This document shows, one piece after another, positions 19,254-29,768 of a stretch of DNA of 64,000 bases (its first letter is position 1; the number at the start of each line of letters is the position of its first letter). The notes under the pieces were generated by a model. It searched no databases. It saw only the letters and a program-made list of their open reading frames with translations, and was not told the origin of the DNA. This stretch comes from an uncultured Arcanobacterium sp. Lineage in GTDB: Bacteria; Actinomycetota; Actinomycetes; Actinomycetales; Actinomycetaceae. The stretch spans positions 1 to 64,000 of the forward strand of contig CAMCHI010000001.1 in the NCBI GenBank assembly GCA_945874735.1, read 5' to 3'. The translations under genes and the position numbers were made by a program.

Positions 19254-20153
19254 GTGCAGAGGGAAAATGGTGCTTGGCGAGCAGTAGGGGCACAAATCTT
19301 TGGTACGTTTGCGCCATTAGTAATTATTGCAGCTGCCGTCATTCAATATGTGGGAGCTGGGTTTGCGATTAATTTATTCGGCAAAGTTAGCCCAGAAGCA
19401 GTGATATGGGGTCGTATTACTTTCGCGGCAGTATTTTTATTGCTTATGATTCGTCCCCGTTGGCAAGAATTACACGGAAAATGGAAGTTGGCCATCCTGT
19501 TTGGGATAGTGCTAACCGGCATGAATTTTGCCTTCTACAAGGCTTTAGCCTATATTCCCTTGGGTACAGCAGTAGCTTTAGAGTTTTTAGGGCCAGTAGT
19601 ATTAGCGGGTTTAACGGGACGCGGTTGGCGAGTGCGTTTAGCGCTCGCTATCTCGGTGTGTGGAGTGTTTTTAATTTCTTGGGCAGGTATTGACTTACAA
19701 AATCGTGAAGTGCAGTTAGGAGTGTTTTGGATTCTGTTAGCTGCACTATGTTGGGCTTTCTACATTATTTTAGGTAGGAAAGCAGCGCATCTGGGAATGG
19801 GACAAAGCGTGCTGGCAGTAGGTATGGCGGCAGGCGCTTTGTTGTTTACGCCTTTTACTTTCGGGGCAGCTTTAGGGGCAGTGACTAATTTATATTATTT
19901 AGGGTTGTTACTTTTGATTGCGTTTATGGCATCGGTAATTCCTTATGCGGCAGAAATGGCTGTGATGAAACATTTGAAAACGGAAGTGTTTTCACTTCTT
20001 AATTCTCTTTATCCAGCCACTTCTTTACTGGTGGGAATGTTTATGTTGCGTCAAATTCCTAGCTGGGGTGAAGTGGCTGGCTTGGTGGCAATTACTTGCG
20101 CGGTCGTGTTGGTGTCTGTAGGGGAAAAATATACTACTTCTTCTGAGCGTTAA
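19254..20153 (+). CDS. EamA/DMT-family permease (RhtA-like exporter)
   Basis: A 299-residue, ten-helix drug/metabolite transporter with two EamA repeats. The second shows FWILLAALCWAFYIILGRKA and the C-terminal half ends at LVAITCAVVLVSVGEKY. Relatives such as RhtA export amino acids like threonine and homoserine, but the substrate here is not known. GTG start at 19254, with a weak upstream purine stretch (TAGGGG). Confidence 0.82.
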   Translation: MQRENGAWRAVGAQIFGTFAPLVIIAAAVIQYVGAGFAINLFGKVSPEAVIWGRITFAAVFLLLMIRPRWQELHGKWKLAILFGIVLTGMNFAFYKALAYIPLGTAVALEFLGPVVLAGLTGRGWRVRLALAISVCGVFLISWAGIDLQNREVQLGVFWILLAALCWAFYIILGRKAAHLGMGQSVLAVGMAAGALLFTPFTFGAALGAVTNLYYLGLLLLIAFMASVIPYAAEMAVMKHLKTEVFSLLNSLYPATSLLVGMFMLRQIPSWGEVAGLVAITCAVVLVSVGEKYTTSSER

Positions 20154-20169
20154 AGCTATATATTTAAAA

Positions 20170-20260
20170 CTTAAGGCACAGAGTCCTCAACATTTCCTAT
20201 CTTTTTACGAATTTTATTTTCGAGAAAAGCTAAGAAACTAAGAGTTCTCTGTGCCTTAAG
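20170..20260. repeat. 14-bp inverted repeat enclosing 63 bp between convergent genes
   Basis: CTTAAGGCACAGAG (20170-20183) and its exact complement (20247-20260) flank a 63-bp AT-rich interval. It may act as a bidirectional terminator with a large loop. No element-like open frame lies inside. Confidence 0.5.
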
Positions 20261-20286
20261 CGTTATACGAAACGGAGTTTGTAAGT

Positions 20287-23200
20287 TTAGCTATCCAAAC
20301 TTACTTTGCGGCGACGCTTAGCCAAACAAGCCCCCACTGTTAGGGCAGTAAGCATTAGCGTTGCCAATTCCATCTGGTAGCCCGCACCCGTATTAGCTAG
20401 GGTTGCTTTGTTTACGGTGGGGGCAGGTGGTGTATCAACACTTGGCTGTTTTACTAAACTAGGCTTGCTTGGTTGAGTAGTGCCAGGAACAGTGCCAGCA
20501 TTATCGTTATTGCTTCCGGTGTTAGCCGTATCGCCAGTACCAGGTTGAGTGGTGCCCGAATCTGGCTGAGTAGTACCAGAATCTGGCTGAGTAGTGCCTG
20601 GGTTAGCACCTGGAGTAGGAGCCACTGGCTCTGGCGTAGGTGGTGGCGTTACTTGCAAAGTAGTATTTGCCAAACTGGTTTCACCTAAACGCGCGTGCAC
20701 GGTATGCTCACCAGCTGGAGTATCAGCAGGCACAGCGAAAGAAGCGCTAAACTCCCCGTTTTCCGAAGCAGTTACACTATCTACCACCTGCACTGGAGTG
20801 GAATGTAACCAGAGAGAATAGTCAGCTCCAGCTCTGAAACCAGTACCCGTCACTGTGACGGTTTCGCCATTGCCGGCACTTAGTTGGGAAAGAGTTATTT
20901 GCGGAGCAGCAAATTCATGTTCCCAATTAATAGGATGCTCATCTGGCACGTAGTTACCTTCAGTGGCTCGAGCACTTACCTGGAAAGTCGCCGCGGTATC
21001 TGGGGCAGTAATCGTACCAGATACTACTTGGTCGTTAATCAGGTATTCCACACCTTCCACAGTTGGGATGGTGATAGTGCGCGCTCCGTCATTCCAGACA
21101 GGTTCAGTTGGAACTACCGCGTTTGGCTGTATTTTTGGTCTGCCTAGCAGGAGAGCTATTTCTGCTACCGTCATGTTGGAGCTACCTGGCTCATAGGCAC
21201 TATGACCATATAGACGGATATACTTTGTGTGTACATCTATATCCACGGTCTGTGGAGCAGCATCAGTGGTGAATATGCCACTTGCGATAGGGCTACTCCA
21301 GTCCACTCCGTTTGGCGAAGCATTTAGCTCGTAGGCCTTTACTTGTCCGTTCTTGGTGCCACCGGTACTGCGAGCAGTGTACACGAAACCACACAGGTCT
21401 TGTGTTTCAGGAAGTTGTACTGAAATCCAGTGTGGGAACACATCAGCCCATTCACTATGCCAAATAGTGACTGGATTGCCGTCTACTGCTTTTTCTTTAC
21501 CAGTTGGTTCGTACTGGGTATGTTCTGAAGAAGCGGCATGGATTTGCGGAGTAGTAGGTACACCACAAAGTGCGCTAACTGTGACTTCAGTGGTCAGTTC
21601 AGTGCCATTAGCAGAAACGGTGAATGGGAAAGTCTTTTCTCCCAGTGCCCAATCTGAACGGATTTGGAAAGTTACATTTTGCCGTTCTCCAGCCCCAATC
21701 GTTGGAATGGTTTGGGTGCGCGGAGTGAGAATCCAGCCTGCGCTACGAGCTGGGCCCGCTACTTCTACATTTGCTATCGGTTCCGTGCCGGTGTTGCGCA
21801 CAGTTACTGTAACCATAGCTGGATTATCTGCACCGATTACAGGGTGGTCAATTGTGGCAGTGGCACGCAGTTCAGCAAATCCACCAATCTGGTAAGACTG
21901 CCCAGCAGTGGTAGCAAAAGTAATATGAGTATCGTCTAGTACGGTAACTGCTACTGGATTGCCGGAACTGTCGGTCACCAGTGTCTTATTAGCATCTGGG
22001 AACGATAGCGTAGCTTGGTTGCCATTGAGCGAAGTTACGTATAGAGCATTTAGTTTTCCGCCAGCCCAGCTCATATCAACGGCGAAATTACCGCGCGCCC
22101 GTAATCCCGTTACTGTACCGTCTGCCCATGCACTAGGAAGTGCAGGAAGCAGATTCATGTAGTTCTTATGCTTAGTTCCATCAGGAGCTACATAGGTAGA
22201 GTTGGATTGCAACAACATTTCGTTTACCGCAGCGGTATAACCGAAGTTGCCGTCAATTTGGAAAGGAGGATGAGCATCAAACAAGTTTGGATACATACCG
22301 TTCTTGATAATGGAATCTACTAGCTCGTAAGCCTTATCTCCATCTCCGGTACGAGCCCAAGAAGCCAGTCGCTGTGCAATACCCCAACCCGTGGAACGAG
22401 TACCGCGTTCGGTAAGGGTGACAACAGCAGCATCCATATAGGCTGGCTCATCTGGAGTAATTAAATCGCCAGGGAAAAGACCTAGCATATGGGAAAGATG
22501 ACGGTGTCCCGCTTGGAAGCCGTGAATAGCAGTACCCGTGTTGGTCTTGCCTAGTTCACCTTCGTGATACCATTCTTTGATTTGTCCGGAATCACCAATC
22601 ACGATTGGGGAAAGCAAACTTAAAGCACAAGACCAAGAACGGTTTGCGTTTGTGTCTATAAATACGCCATTGTTATCCCAGTTGCGACGCCAGTTTTCTA
22701 CACTACATTGCTCGGTGTTTCCTACAATGTTTGCGTCAATGTTTAGAGCTTGGGCTGCTTCAATAGCGTCATTAAATAACTGCCAAATTAGCACCTGCTC
22801 ATATACGTTACCGTCAGTGGTAGGGCCATGCTCAGGAGAGTAAGCAGGAGAAGAAACTAGACGTTCTTTGCCGTAAGGATCTACTGACTTGTGCAGTAGC
22901 TTCTCTACATAAAGAGTGGCGCTTTCTTTTAAGAGTGGGTAAATTTCGTTGCGCAACTTATCGGTATCGCCGGTGAATTCATAGTATTCGTATACATTTT
23001 GTAAAATCCATGGCACTGCTGCTGGCGACCAGCCCCACGAGAAATCATGCCCTGGGGTAGTCCAACCAAACGGCGTATTTTCGGTGTGGGCCATAAAGCC
23101 AGTACCCGGCTCGCCGGTGGTGCCAGCATATACTTGAGCGGTCTTGCGTCCTGGTTCTACCAAGCCTGCCACATAAGAGATAAGTGGATTAGCTAACGGA

Positions 23201-24597
23201 GCTAGATTAGCAGAATAGGCTGGCCAGTAGTTCATCTGCAAGTTTACGTTCATATGGTAATCGGCATGCCAAGGGTTTTGCCCATTGTGCCGATCCACGG
23301 TACAAGCCACCCACACACCTTGCAAATTAGCGGGTAATTGGCTGTTTTCACGGGAAGAAGATACTAGCAAATAGCGACCATACTCGTGTAGTAAGGTTTC
23401 TAGATGAAGTTTCTGCTCTGGAGAGTTCGTGCCTTGCGAGTATTGACGTAATAGGGTGTCGGTAGGGACGCCACCATCATGCCCGCCTAAATCTAAAGCC
23501 ATACCACCCATTTGAGTGCTAAAATCAGTGATGTGCGCTTCGCGTACTGCGTCATATCCAGCAGTAACTGCGGCATTTACTTTTTCTGCTACACGGTCTG
23601 CTACTTGTTGAGCAGTTTCTCCTGTGCGGTAGCTAGGATAAATGTTCTTATAGTCGGTAGCGATAGACAGATAGAAATTAACTGCATCCGCATTGGTGAT
23701 TCGTAGCGTGTTGCCATCTGGTGTGGCTGAGCCGTTCTCTAATACAATCTTCAGCTGAGCATTATATTTCATTTGGTTATTGTGTAACGCGCCTGCTACG
23801 GTGATACCGTCAGCTGTCACGGTGGTTACTTCTCCGTTGCGAGTGGAGTTTTGCAAGGTGGGAAGTCGTAAACCTACATTAACTTTTCCGCCCTCAGCTG
23901 TGAGTTTACCAGCGATAACGTGTGCCGGATTAGAAACGAAGTATTCACGCTTATAAGTCACGCCATTGCTGGTGAATTGTACGTGCGCAGTGCCTTGTTC
24001 TAAGTCGATACTACGCTTATAGTCGGTGGCATTTGCGATAGCGCCATAATCAATAAGTAATTCACCAAAAGCCTGATATCCGCCATATTCGTTAGCGCGG
24101 TTGTGGCCACCTACTAAATTGCGGGTGCCGATTCGGGCAGCTACTACAGGGTTTCCTTCTTCAAATAGTTGCTGTACGCGCCGCATAGTAGCACCATTTT
24201 GACCGTGTTGTTCTGAATTACCACCGTTATAGGTAGGGGTGGAGCCAGGGCCACCAGTCCATAGTGTCTTTTCGTTTAGGATCAAACGCTCTGCGCTAAT
24301 TTCGCCGTAAACCGTAGCGCCTAAATCACCGTTACCAATCGGTAGCGTGGTTTGTTGCCATACGTCATCGCATTGCATAGCACCTTTTGCATGGTTTAAG
24401 GCAGTTTGTGAAGCAGGTTGAGCATACCAAAGTTGCCGTTTGCTACTTCCTTGGGTTTGGGTGCTTTCGGTGGCAAAAGCAGTATCCTGCGTGAAGCCTG
24501 TAATAGATGGTAGTGCCGTGAGGGTAAGCGGAATGCTTAAAGCTATTGCTGCACTTAACCCCAGCATTCTCTGTATTTTAGATTTTAGCCGTGACAT
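20287..24597 (-). CDS. Cell-wall anchored GH95 alpha-L-fucosidase (AfcA-like)
   Basis: A 1436-residue exported enzyme expected to release fucose from alpha-1,2-linked mucin or milk glycans. Residues 1 to about 41 are a signal peptide. The GH95 module runs from about 55 ([33 protein letters not shown]). Residues aligning with the catalytic set of Bifidobacterium bifidum AfcA are present: Asn450 and Asn452 ([11 protein letters not shown]), Glu589 (YSPEHGP) and Asp782 (FQIDGNFG). A NEW3-like beta domain (about 940-1045), an F5/8 type C (CBM32-like) glycan-binding domain (about 1050-1190), Ig-like parts and a Pro/Gly/Thr stalk with QPDSGTT repeats follow. The sorting signal is LANTG (1400-1404), a hydrophobic helix and KRRRK. 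Monocistronic. Confidence 0.92.
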   Translation of the reverse strand: MSRLKSKIQRMLGLSAAIALSIPLTLTALPSITGFTQDTAFATESTQTQGSSKRQLWYAQPASQTALNHAKGAMQCDDVWQQTTLPIGNGDLGATVYGEISAERLILNEKTLWTGGPGSTPTYNGGNSEQHGQNGATMRRVQQLFEEGNPVVAARIGTRNLVGGHNRANEYGGYQAFGELLIDYGAIANATDYKRSIDLEQGTAHVQFTSNGVTYKREYFVSNPAHVIAGKLTAEGGKVNVGLRLPTLQNSTRNGEVTTVTADGITVAGALHNNQMKYNAQLKIVLENGSATPDGNTLRITNADAVNFYLSIATDYKNIYPSYRTGETAQQVADRVAEKVNAAVTAGYDAVREAHITDFSTQMGGMALDLGGHDGGVPTDTLLRQYSQGTNSPEQKLHLETLLHEYGRYLLVSSSRENSQLPANLQGVWVACTVDRHNGQNPWHADYHMNVNLQMNYWPAYSANLAPLANPLISYVAGLVEPGRKTAQVYAGTTGEPGTGFMAHTENTPFGWTTPGHDFSWGWSPAAVPWILQNVYEYYEFTGDTDKLRNEIYPLLKESATLYVEKLLHKSVDPYGKERLVSSPAYSPEHGPTTDGNVYEQVLIWQLFNDAIEAAQALNIDANIVGNTEQCSVENWRRNWDNNGVFIDTNANRSWSCALSLLSPIVIGDSGQIKEWYHEGELGKTNTGTAIHGFQAGHRHLSHMLGLFPGDLITPDEPAYMDAAVVTLTERGTRSTGWGIAQRLASWARTGDGDKAYELVDSIIKNGMYPNLFDAHPPFQIDGNFGYTAAVNEMLLQSNSTYVAPDGTKHKNYMNLLPALPSAWADGTVTGLRARGNFAVDMSWAGGKLNALYVTSLNGNQATLSFPDANKTLVTDSSGNPVAVTVLDDTHITFATTAGQSYQIGGFAELRATATIDHPVIGADNPAMVTVTVRNTGTEPIANVEVAGPARSAGWILTPRTQTIPTIGAGERQNVTFQIRSDWALGEKTFPFTVSANGTELTTEVTVSALCGVPTTPQIHAASSEHTQYEPTGKEKAVDGNPVTIWHSEWADVFPHWISVQLPETQDLCGFVYTARSTGGTKNGQVKAYELNASPNGVDWSSPIASGIFTTDAAPQTVDIDVHTKYIRLYGHSAYEPGSSNMTVAEIALLLGRPKIQPNAVVPTEPVWNDGARTITIPTVEGVEYLINDQVVSGTITAPDTAATFQVSARATEGNYVPDEHPINWEHEFAAPQITLSQLSAGNGETVTVTGTGFRAGADYSLWLHSTPVQVVDSVTASENGEFSASFAVPADTPAGEHTVHARLGETSLANTTLQVTPPPTPEPVAPTPGANPGTTQPDSGTTQPDSGTTQPGTGDTANTGSNNDNAGTVPGTTQPSKPSLVKQPSVDTPPAPTVNKATLANTGAGYQMELATLMLTALTVGACLAKRRRKVSLDS

Positions 24598-24890
24598 ATA
24601 TAAGACTCCGTTATCTTATAGTCGTTAGTTGCCTGTAGACAACATTGTGTACAGTTAGGCAAATTGTAACAAAGAACTTAGAGGGATAATAGCTGTTTTT
24701 CAGAAAAAAGTTAGATAGAAGTGATTATTTATTACATTAAATAATTTTGTGCCTGAAATGTCTGAAAGGGGAGTGAGTTTAAGAGAGGTAACACTAGTTT
24801 TGATATTTATTATTTTCTAGTTGAACACACGTCTAGAGTGCTATATAGTCATATTTGAATACACAATGTAGTGATTCCAAAAAGGAGTGT
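24598..24890. promoter_or_regulatory. Divergent promoter region, fucosidase versus peptide operon
   Basis: 293 bp, AT-rich. It carries the ribosome sites of both genes (GGAG for the fucosidase, AAAGGAG at 24881-24887 for the peptide gene). No clear operator was recognised. Confidence 0.4.
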
Positions 24891-25271
24891 ATGATGACAA
24901 TTCATAAAAGTTACTTCAAAAAAATCTTGCCTGTTTTACTTACAGTAATACTTACTTCAGGCGGTATTACAATCGCTATGGTTGAAAGTTCCGTGGCACA
25001 TTCTAAATGCCATATACGCACTGATATTCCCAATGCTGCTAACGATGCTTATGTAGGAAGATCAGCTTGTTCTAATAGAATTTCTGGGACAGGACGTATT
25101 AAAGAAGACCGCAATAATTGGCCAGATGATATTGTTGGACAAGCAACTTTCCAAGCCGGTCTTAAAATGATTTATGGTTCTTGTGGTAACGGGAGAGGTA
25201 GATACTATTCTGAGTTTAGTTCTTCGAGCGGTGCTTTTGGTCAGTCTAGCAGAATTAGAACTTGTTACTAG
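24891..25271 (+). CDS. Small secreted four-cysteine peptide, candidate bacteriocin or signal
   Basis: 126 residues from the ATG at 24891, which has AAAGGAG directly upstream; the earlier ATG at 24855 has none. Residues 1 to about 37 form a signal peptide (HKSYFKK, hydrophobic core, VAHS). The predicted mature part is about 90 residues, rich in Gly, Ser and Arg, with four cysteines (KCH, SACS, GSCG and the C-terminal RTCY), consistent with two disulfides. No family recognised. It overlaps the open frame of the next gene and heads an operon with an ABC transporter, which suggests an exported or self-protecting peptide. Function is inference from context. Confidence 0.65.
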   Translation: MMTIHKSYFKKILPVLLTVILTSGGITIAMVESSVAHSKCHIRTDIPNAANDAYVGRSACSNRISGTGRIKEDRNNWPDDIVGQATFQAGLKMIYGSCGNGRGRYYSEFSSSSGAFGQSSRIRTCY

Positions 25272-25291
25272 CTACTAGAAACCTTACAAAA

Positions 25292-26014
25292 ATGAATATT
25301 TCTTTACGAGTAGAAGAACTTGCTTTTTCTTATCTAAAACGCGCAATTTTTTCTGATGTTTCCTTCGTGACAACTAAGGGAGTTACTGCGTTATTAGGGC
25401 CAAATGGTACTGGAAAATCAACTTTATTTAGATGCTTGAGTGGATTACTTACTCCTAGTGCTGGTCAAATAGTTTTAACGGATAATCAGCGAATTGGATA
25501 TGTGCCTCAAGCAAGTGAAATGCCAGCTGGAGCTACTGTAGCGCAAGTATTACATTATGCATTGTGGCTGTGTGGTAGACGCGGAAATGAAATTATACAG
25601 CGAGTTACGGAAGTAGTAGAGGTCTTAAAATTAGCGCCTTTGTTAAAACGGCGAGTGCGTACACTCAGCGGAGGAGAACGCCAACGTGTAGCACTTGCTA
25701 TCGGAATAATTGATAAACCGCAAGTGTTACTGTTAGATGAACCTACAGTAGGTTTAGACCCAGCCCATCGTTTCCATTTGCGTGAAACTATTGCTGAATT
25801 AAGTCAAGATAGATGCGTTTTGTTAAGTACTCATATGGTAGAAGATGTAGCGCAAATTGCTGATAGAGTAGTGCTGTTAAGTGGAGGGACGTCATCTTTT
25901 GTAGGGACAGTACCTGAATTTGTGCATAAATTTGTTGGGGAAACTGACGTAACTACTGCGGCACTTGAACGTGCTTACGATAGAGCTGTTACTGATTCTC
26001 TGAAAGTTCTTTAG
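25292..26014 (+). CDS. ABC transporter ATP-binding protein
   Basis: 240 residues. Walker A (GPNGTGKST), Q-loop (YVPQAS), signature LSGGERQRV, Walker B (VLLLDEPTVGLDP) and the switch histidine in STHMVED are all present, so it should hydrolyse ATP. I start it at the ATG at 25292, just after the peptide gene, because the family begins at the first beta strand (ISLRVEELAF). It would energise the two membrane proteins that follow, in export of, or immunity against, the peptide (inference). Confidence 0.85.
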   Translation: MNISLRVEELAFSYLKRAIFSDVSFVTTKGVTALLGPNGTGKSTLFRCLSGLLTPSAGQIVLTDNQRIGYVPQASEMPAGATVAQVLHYALWLCGRRGNEIIQRVTEVVEVLKLAPLLKRRVRTLSGGERQRVALAIGIIDKPQVLLLDEPTVGLDPAHRFHLRETIAELSQDRCVLLSTHMVEDVAQIADRVVLLSGGTSSFVGTVPEFVHKFVGETDVTTAALERAYDRAVTDSLKVL

Positions 26015-26017
26015 GAA

Positions 26018-27334
26018 ATGAATCTACAACATAAAATAGCTTGGTGGCCTATTCCTCGTTTGTTATTTTGTGCCATATTTATAGGTATGGGGCTAGGGGC
26101 GTTTATTGTATTATTTAACGACCTATCTATGGAATATTTCTTGTGGTCACACACTAATCTGCTAGTGCACGACTCTCTTTGGATTCCAGGTGCTATACTG
26201 GCAGGAGTTAGCTCTGCTATCGCGGTAATGATCAATCCTGTCAATAGTATTTTTCGTACTTATATAACTACGTATCAGTATGCGCCAGCTTTTTATTATC
26301 CTTTATTAGGCATTATTGTTAGTGCATTTTTTGGTTATTTGCTGGGATGTGTGCCGTTATTTTATTTAACTGCCCGATATGCAATAGGAGCTGGAATTTA
26401 CTTACCGACCTTAATGATCGTGTTTAGCGGTATTGTGCTTTTGGTGAGTATTGGTTTTTTCGCTGGGTTGGTGGTGAAAAAATATTTCATTGCTCCTGTG
26501 GTAACTCTAGGTTGTTTCGCAATAATGGGAGTTATTGCAGAGCCATTTTTTCGTCCATTAGCTTTGATTTTTCCGGTGCATCAAGTAGAAGGATCGGCAA
26601 GATTTGTGACGAATCCTGCTGTGGCATGGTTTTCGTTAATATTTGCACTGTTATTTATGGTGGCAGGGGTTTTGTTCTTTAGTGGACGACCATTTAACTC
26701 TTCGCAATTTAAGATAGCTAAAATACGACGTGAACAACTTTTTCGTTTCATTCCAATGCTGGGTGTACTGATGTTGTTGGTGTGTGCATTTGGGTGGCGT
26801 CCAGAACTTTTAACGGTACGGCACCCCGTTACGATATCGTGTTTCACTGTGCAAAAGATAGAGGTTTGTGTGCATGAAGAAAATGTGCCAGCAACTCAAT
26901 CAATAGTGCGTGCGTTGAAGAAGTTGCAGAAAAGTGGATTAAGCGAATTAGTGTATAAAATAAGTGACGATGCTGCCACGGATTATGATACTCCCCAAAA
27001 CGGAGAGGTAATGGTGATGATAGAACCTGGACCTTATGATGCGTATGATGCGGTAAGTAATGTGGAGGAAAGCGTGGCATGGCAGGTAGTTACAGCAGTT
27101 ACTACTAATAAATGTCGGCATAACGTAAGAACTATTAAAGCCTATGACGCAAATGCTTGGTTAGCAAGCAACTTTTTTAAGCATTCAGGATATGTAAACT
27201 TGGCGCAATATGCAGGTGGGGTGCTAGATAATGCAAAGTTTGCGACCGATATTGTTCAGAATGCAGATTTGCGAAGTTTTGTGGTGAAAAATCAGCAAAA
27301 TATATTGGATTGTGCTTTAGATGAGTTGCCTTAA
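26018..27334 (+). CDS. Membrane protein with extracytoplasmic C-terminal domain, ABC partner
   Basis: 438 residues. About six transmembrane helices occupy residues 10-230 and one more about 240-262 (FIPMLGVLMLLVCAFGW). The remaining 175 residues form an extracytoplasmic domain with four cysteines (SCF, VCV, KCR and DCA). The layout resembles actinobacterial ABC permease partners encoded next to exported peptides, but I do not recognise a named family. It starts 4 nt after the ATPase gene and its stop overlaps the next start by 1 nt, so the three are one operon. Confidence 0.6.
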   Translation: MNLQHKIAWWPIPRLLFCAIFIGMGLGAFIVLFNDLSMEYFLWSHTNLLVHDSLWIPGAILAGVSSAIAVMINPVNSIFRTYITTYQYAPAFYYPLLGIIVSAFFGYLLGCVPLFYLTARYAIGAGIYLPTLMIVFSGIVLLVSIGFFAGLVVKKYFIAPVVTLGCFAIMGVIAEPFFRPLALIFPVHQVEGSARFVTNPAVAWFSLIFALLFMVAGVLFFSGRPFNSSQFKIAKIRREQLFRFIPMLGVLMLLVCAFGWRPELLTVRHPVTISCFTVQKIEVCVHEENVPATQSIVRALKKLQKSGLSELVYKISDDAATDYDTPQNGEVMVMIEPGPYDAYDAVSNVEESVAWQVVTAVTTNKCRHNVRTIKAYDANAWLASNFFKHSGYVNLAQYAGGVLDNAKFATDIVQNADLRSFVVKNQQNILDCALDELP

Positions 27335-27954
27335 TGGATACTTTTATTGGTTTTTTACAAGTGCGGAGAGCTATTAGTGCTTTAGTTTTTATTTTGCTAC
27401 TCACTTTAATAGCAGTATTGTTTCCATTTGTTTCTATTGGAGTAACTTTGCGTCCTGTTTTAGCACCACGTGGAGTGGGAATAGCGGAAATATGTGCTTT
27501 AAGCGTGGCGTGTTTCTTGCCGATATTAACTCGACCAAAGTTTAATGCTTTAGAACTACAAGCTTTTCCCTTGCAACGAATAATGCAAGTTTTATTTACT
27601 GGTATGGTTATTTTAACTCCAACAGTGCCAATGATTTTTTGGTATTTAAGGATTAAATACAGTGAATTAGGGTATCAACTACCTAGCGTGCTCGGATTTT
27701 TAGGCACACCGATTATGATGTGTGCATTAGGGGTGATTGTTTACCAACTAAGTAGTTTGGTAGGAGCGATATTATTGCCGTTAATGTTGTTTGCGTTGAT
27801 TGTGGTTACTCAGCATTTAATTCCAGAGGGAGTTACGGCTGAGTTATTTGCTACTGCAAAAGAATGGCATACGTGCTGGCCTTTAGTGCTCGGAGTGAGC
27901 ATAGTAGCGTTGTTTATTAGTTATAAACGCGGAGGAGTGGCAAAAACTGTTTAA
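27334..27954 (+). CDS. Small multi-pass membrane protein, second ABC partner
   Basis: 206 residues with about six hydrophobic helices and little soluble sequence. The start codon overlaps the stop of the preceding gene (TAATG). It is probably a second permease subunit or immunity component of the same transporter. No named family recognised. Confidence 0.55.
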   Translation: MDTFIGFLQVRRAISALVFILLLTLIAVLFPFVSIGVTLRPVLAPRGVGIAEICALSVACFLPILTRPKFNALELQAFPLQRIMQVLFTGMVILTPTVPMIFWYLRIKYSELGYQLPSVLGFLGTPIMMCALGVIVYQLSSLVGAILLPLMLFALIVVTQHLIPEGVTAELFATAKEWHTCWPLVLGVSIVALFISYKRGGVAKTV

Positions 27955-28329
27955 GTTGGAGTATAGCTTGTTGTTTTGGTGTTCTTGGGCGTCCTTTTCT
28001 GTATAAGGATGATGAAATCTGGGAGCATTAAGAAGGCAGTAACGCTGAAAGATATTCATAAATAGTCCCAGCTATTATTTATTTTCGTTACTACTATCGT
28101 TGCAAGAAAGAGAATGATAATTAGGGCAAGTAAGAAACGGCACTAAGTAAGTTTTTGTAGCTATCATGTCTTTTCTATAATTTATTAGATTTGCGTATAA
28201 ATAAATTGTTATGAAAAAACGTGTCAAAGTAGTGCTAGTTTAATTAGAATTTTTGCGTGCCGCCAACTTTTTCGCTCACATATTTTTGATACAGGAGTGG
28301 TGAGAGCGGAGCAAATTGTTGAGAAATAA
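27955..28329. other. Intergenic stretch without a recognised gene
   Basis: About 375 bp, AT-rich, after the peptide/ABC operon. I see no convincing coding sequence or strong terminator for the operon. Confidence 0.4.
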
Positions 28330-28368
28330 AAGGGCTATCTTTGGAGGTATGTCGCAAAGATAGCCCTT
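28330..28368 (-). terminator. Terminator downstream of the frameshifted gene
   Basis: A 13-bp perfect stem (28330-28342 with 28356-28368). On the minus strand it is followed by TTTATTTC, so it serves the minus-strand gene. Confidence 0.75.
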
Positions 28369-28457
28369 GTGGTGGTATTGTTTCAGACGGGTTTTAGGAA
28401 CAAATTTTATACGCTTTTTATGGATATTGCGTCTAAAATTGTTGTGTGCGTCGTGAT

Positions 28458-29169
28458 TTAGGCTTTGTTTTGGTCGGCTTGAATTTCTTTTAAGCCGGTT
28501 TTAGGATCTAAACGCCATTTTTTGCCGAGGGCATCTTGGAATTCTATATAATTAATATAATGGTTGGGGGAATTAAAGACAGGTTCTAAATTATATGTCG
28601 ATTCTAAAGGGCGTGGCCAGTCTAGCTTCCAATCAATTGATTGGGAAAAGAATAGTCCCGGTGGCAAGATACCTATTGATAATTTTATTGGAGAAGGAGA
28701 ATCAGAAGAACCATTTGAAATAACACTGATTTTAACGTTATAGTAGCAACTAGGTATTTGGTATTTGGGTGCTGTTTTGAATTACGATACCCCAACACTC
28801 ATCGTCTTGTGGACTATCGTCTTGTGGACTATCGTCTTGTGAACTATCTTTTTGTGAACTATCTTTTTGTGAACGCTTTACCCACCACGCTTGCAGACCG
28901 CTTGCGATTAGTTGTTCGTATTGTTCTTGATCCCGCTTTGATCTTGCTTCTTCGAGTTCTTTTCTTTGTTTTTCGCGTTCTTCTTCTGCCTTTTTATCTT
29001 CCGCACGAATTGCATCGTATTTTTCTTCCATTTCTTGATGCGTTCGTTCGTTTGCTCTTTGGGCATTTTTGAAAAGACGGTTTGCGTTATATGCTGCTAT
29101 AACTGCAGCAATACCTATGATAGCGCCGGAAAATGATCCGATTGCGTCCAATACATTTAGAATATTCAT
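28458..29169 (-). pseudogene. Frameshifted membrane coiled-coil protein gene
   Basis: Two consecutive minus-strand frames form one protein if a 7-bp tandem duplication is removed. The first part (from the ATG at 29169) has a transmembrane helix (about residues 10-30), a long charged coiled coil (about 32-95), a QDDSP/SQKDS repeat and the strand WGIVIQNSTQIP, then stops at 28750. The second frame continues with SCYYNVKISV, LPPGLFF, IEFQDALGKKWRLDP to 28458. Joined, these give the common actinobacterial beta domain 'NsS..P.Y.v.v ... LPPG ... F.D..G..W'. The duplicated CCAAATA units lie at about 28752-28768. A run of nine G lies just upstream of the ATG. No named function. Confidence 0.7.
28798..28872 (-). 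repeat. Five 15-bp tandem repeats in the frameshifted gene
   Basis: Five copies of a 15-bp unit encode the pentapeptides SQKDS, SQKDS, SQDDS, PQDDS and PQDDE. They could vary in number without changing frame. Confidence 0.85.
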
Positions 29170-29188
29170 AGGGGCATCATAAAATATT

Positions 29189-29197
29189 CCCCCCCCC
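29189..29197 (-). repeat. Nine-G homopolymer at the 5' end of the frameshifted gene
   Basis: Nine consecutive C on the plus strand (G on the coding strand), 20-28 bases before the ATG at 29169 and inside an upstream GTG-started extension of the frame (29199). Such a tract is prone to slippage. Confidence 0.85.
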
Positions 29198-29401
29198 ACG
29201 ACAACTTAAACCTGATATTTTTCTAGACGTGTACGTTTCAGTTTTGTTTTACCTATTTTTCTGAAAATTATTGCGTAAGAGAAAATGCAACGCTGGCTAA
29301 TCTAGGGGTAAGTGTTTATAGAAACTGCCCGAACGAAATACGGTAGAAGTGTATTAATGTAAATGCCTTAATATAGCTCTGAAAAGAATTTAGATAAAAA
29401 T

Positions 29402-29442
29402 AAAAGTGCAAACTCTTACCTTAAGCAAGAATTTGCACTTTT
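29402..29442 (-). terminator. Terminator after tRNA-Lys
   Basis: An 11-bp perfect stem (29402-29412 with 29432-29442) directly after the tRNA 3' end, followed on the minus strand by a T-rich run. Confidence 0.85.
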
Positions 29443-29443
29443 C

Positions 29444-29519
29444 TGGTAGGCCCCGTGGGACTCGAACCCACAACCTACGGATTAAAAGTCCGCAGCTCTG
29501 CCAATTGAGCTAGAGGCCC
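29444..29519 (-). tRNA. tRNA-Lys (TTT)
   Basis: 76 nt cloverleaf, acceptor GGGCCTC/GGGGCCT with wobble pairs, anticodon loop CTTTTAA, encoded CCA. Confidence 0.96.
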
Positions 29520-29768
29520 GCTGATTGCATTAGTAAAACTGTGCTTATCAAAACTAATGTAAGCATCTCGTTTACTTATTTGCCACAGCTTGCAAAGCAA
29601 TGTTGCGATTTATAAGTTTAACGTGCTTAGTGCGAGAAAGGAAATGAAAATCTGTAAAAATACCTGTTTTTGCTCGTGCAATAAGACACATATGCTCATT
29701 GAGAAGGGTATAGTTAGAGGTATAACTACTTTCAGGTGGGGTACTTTTGTAAGGGTAAGGAGGGTATG

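Noticed and set aside
24891..25271. Lactococcin 972 family assignment
   Set aside because: Operon layout is similar, but the mature sequence has four cysteines and lacks the family's tyrosine/histidine-rich pattern.
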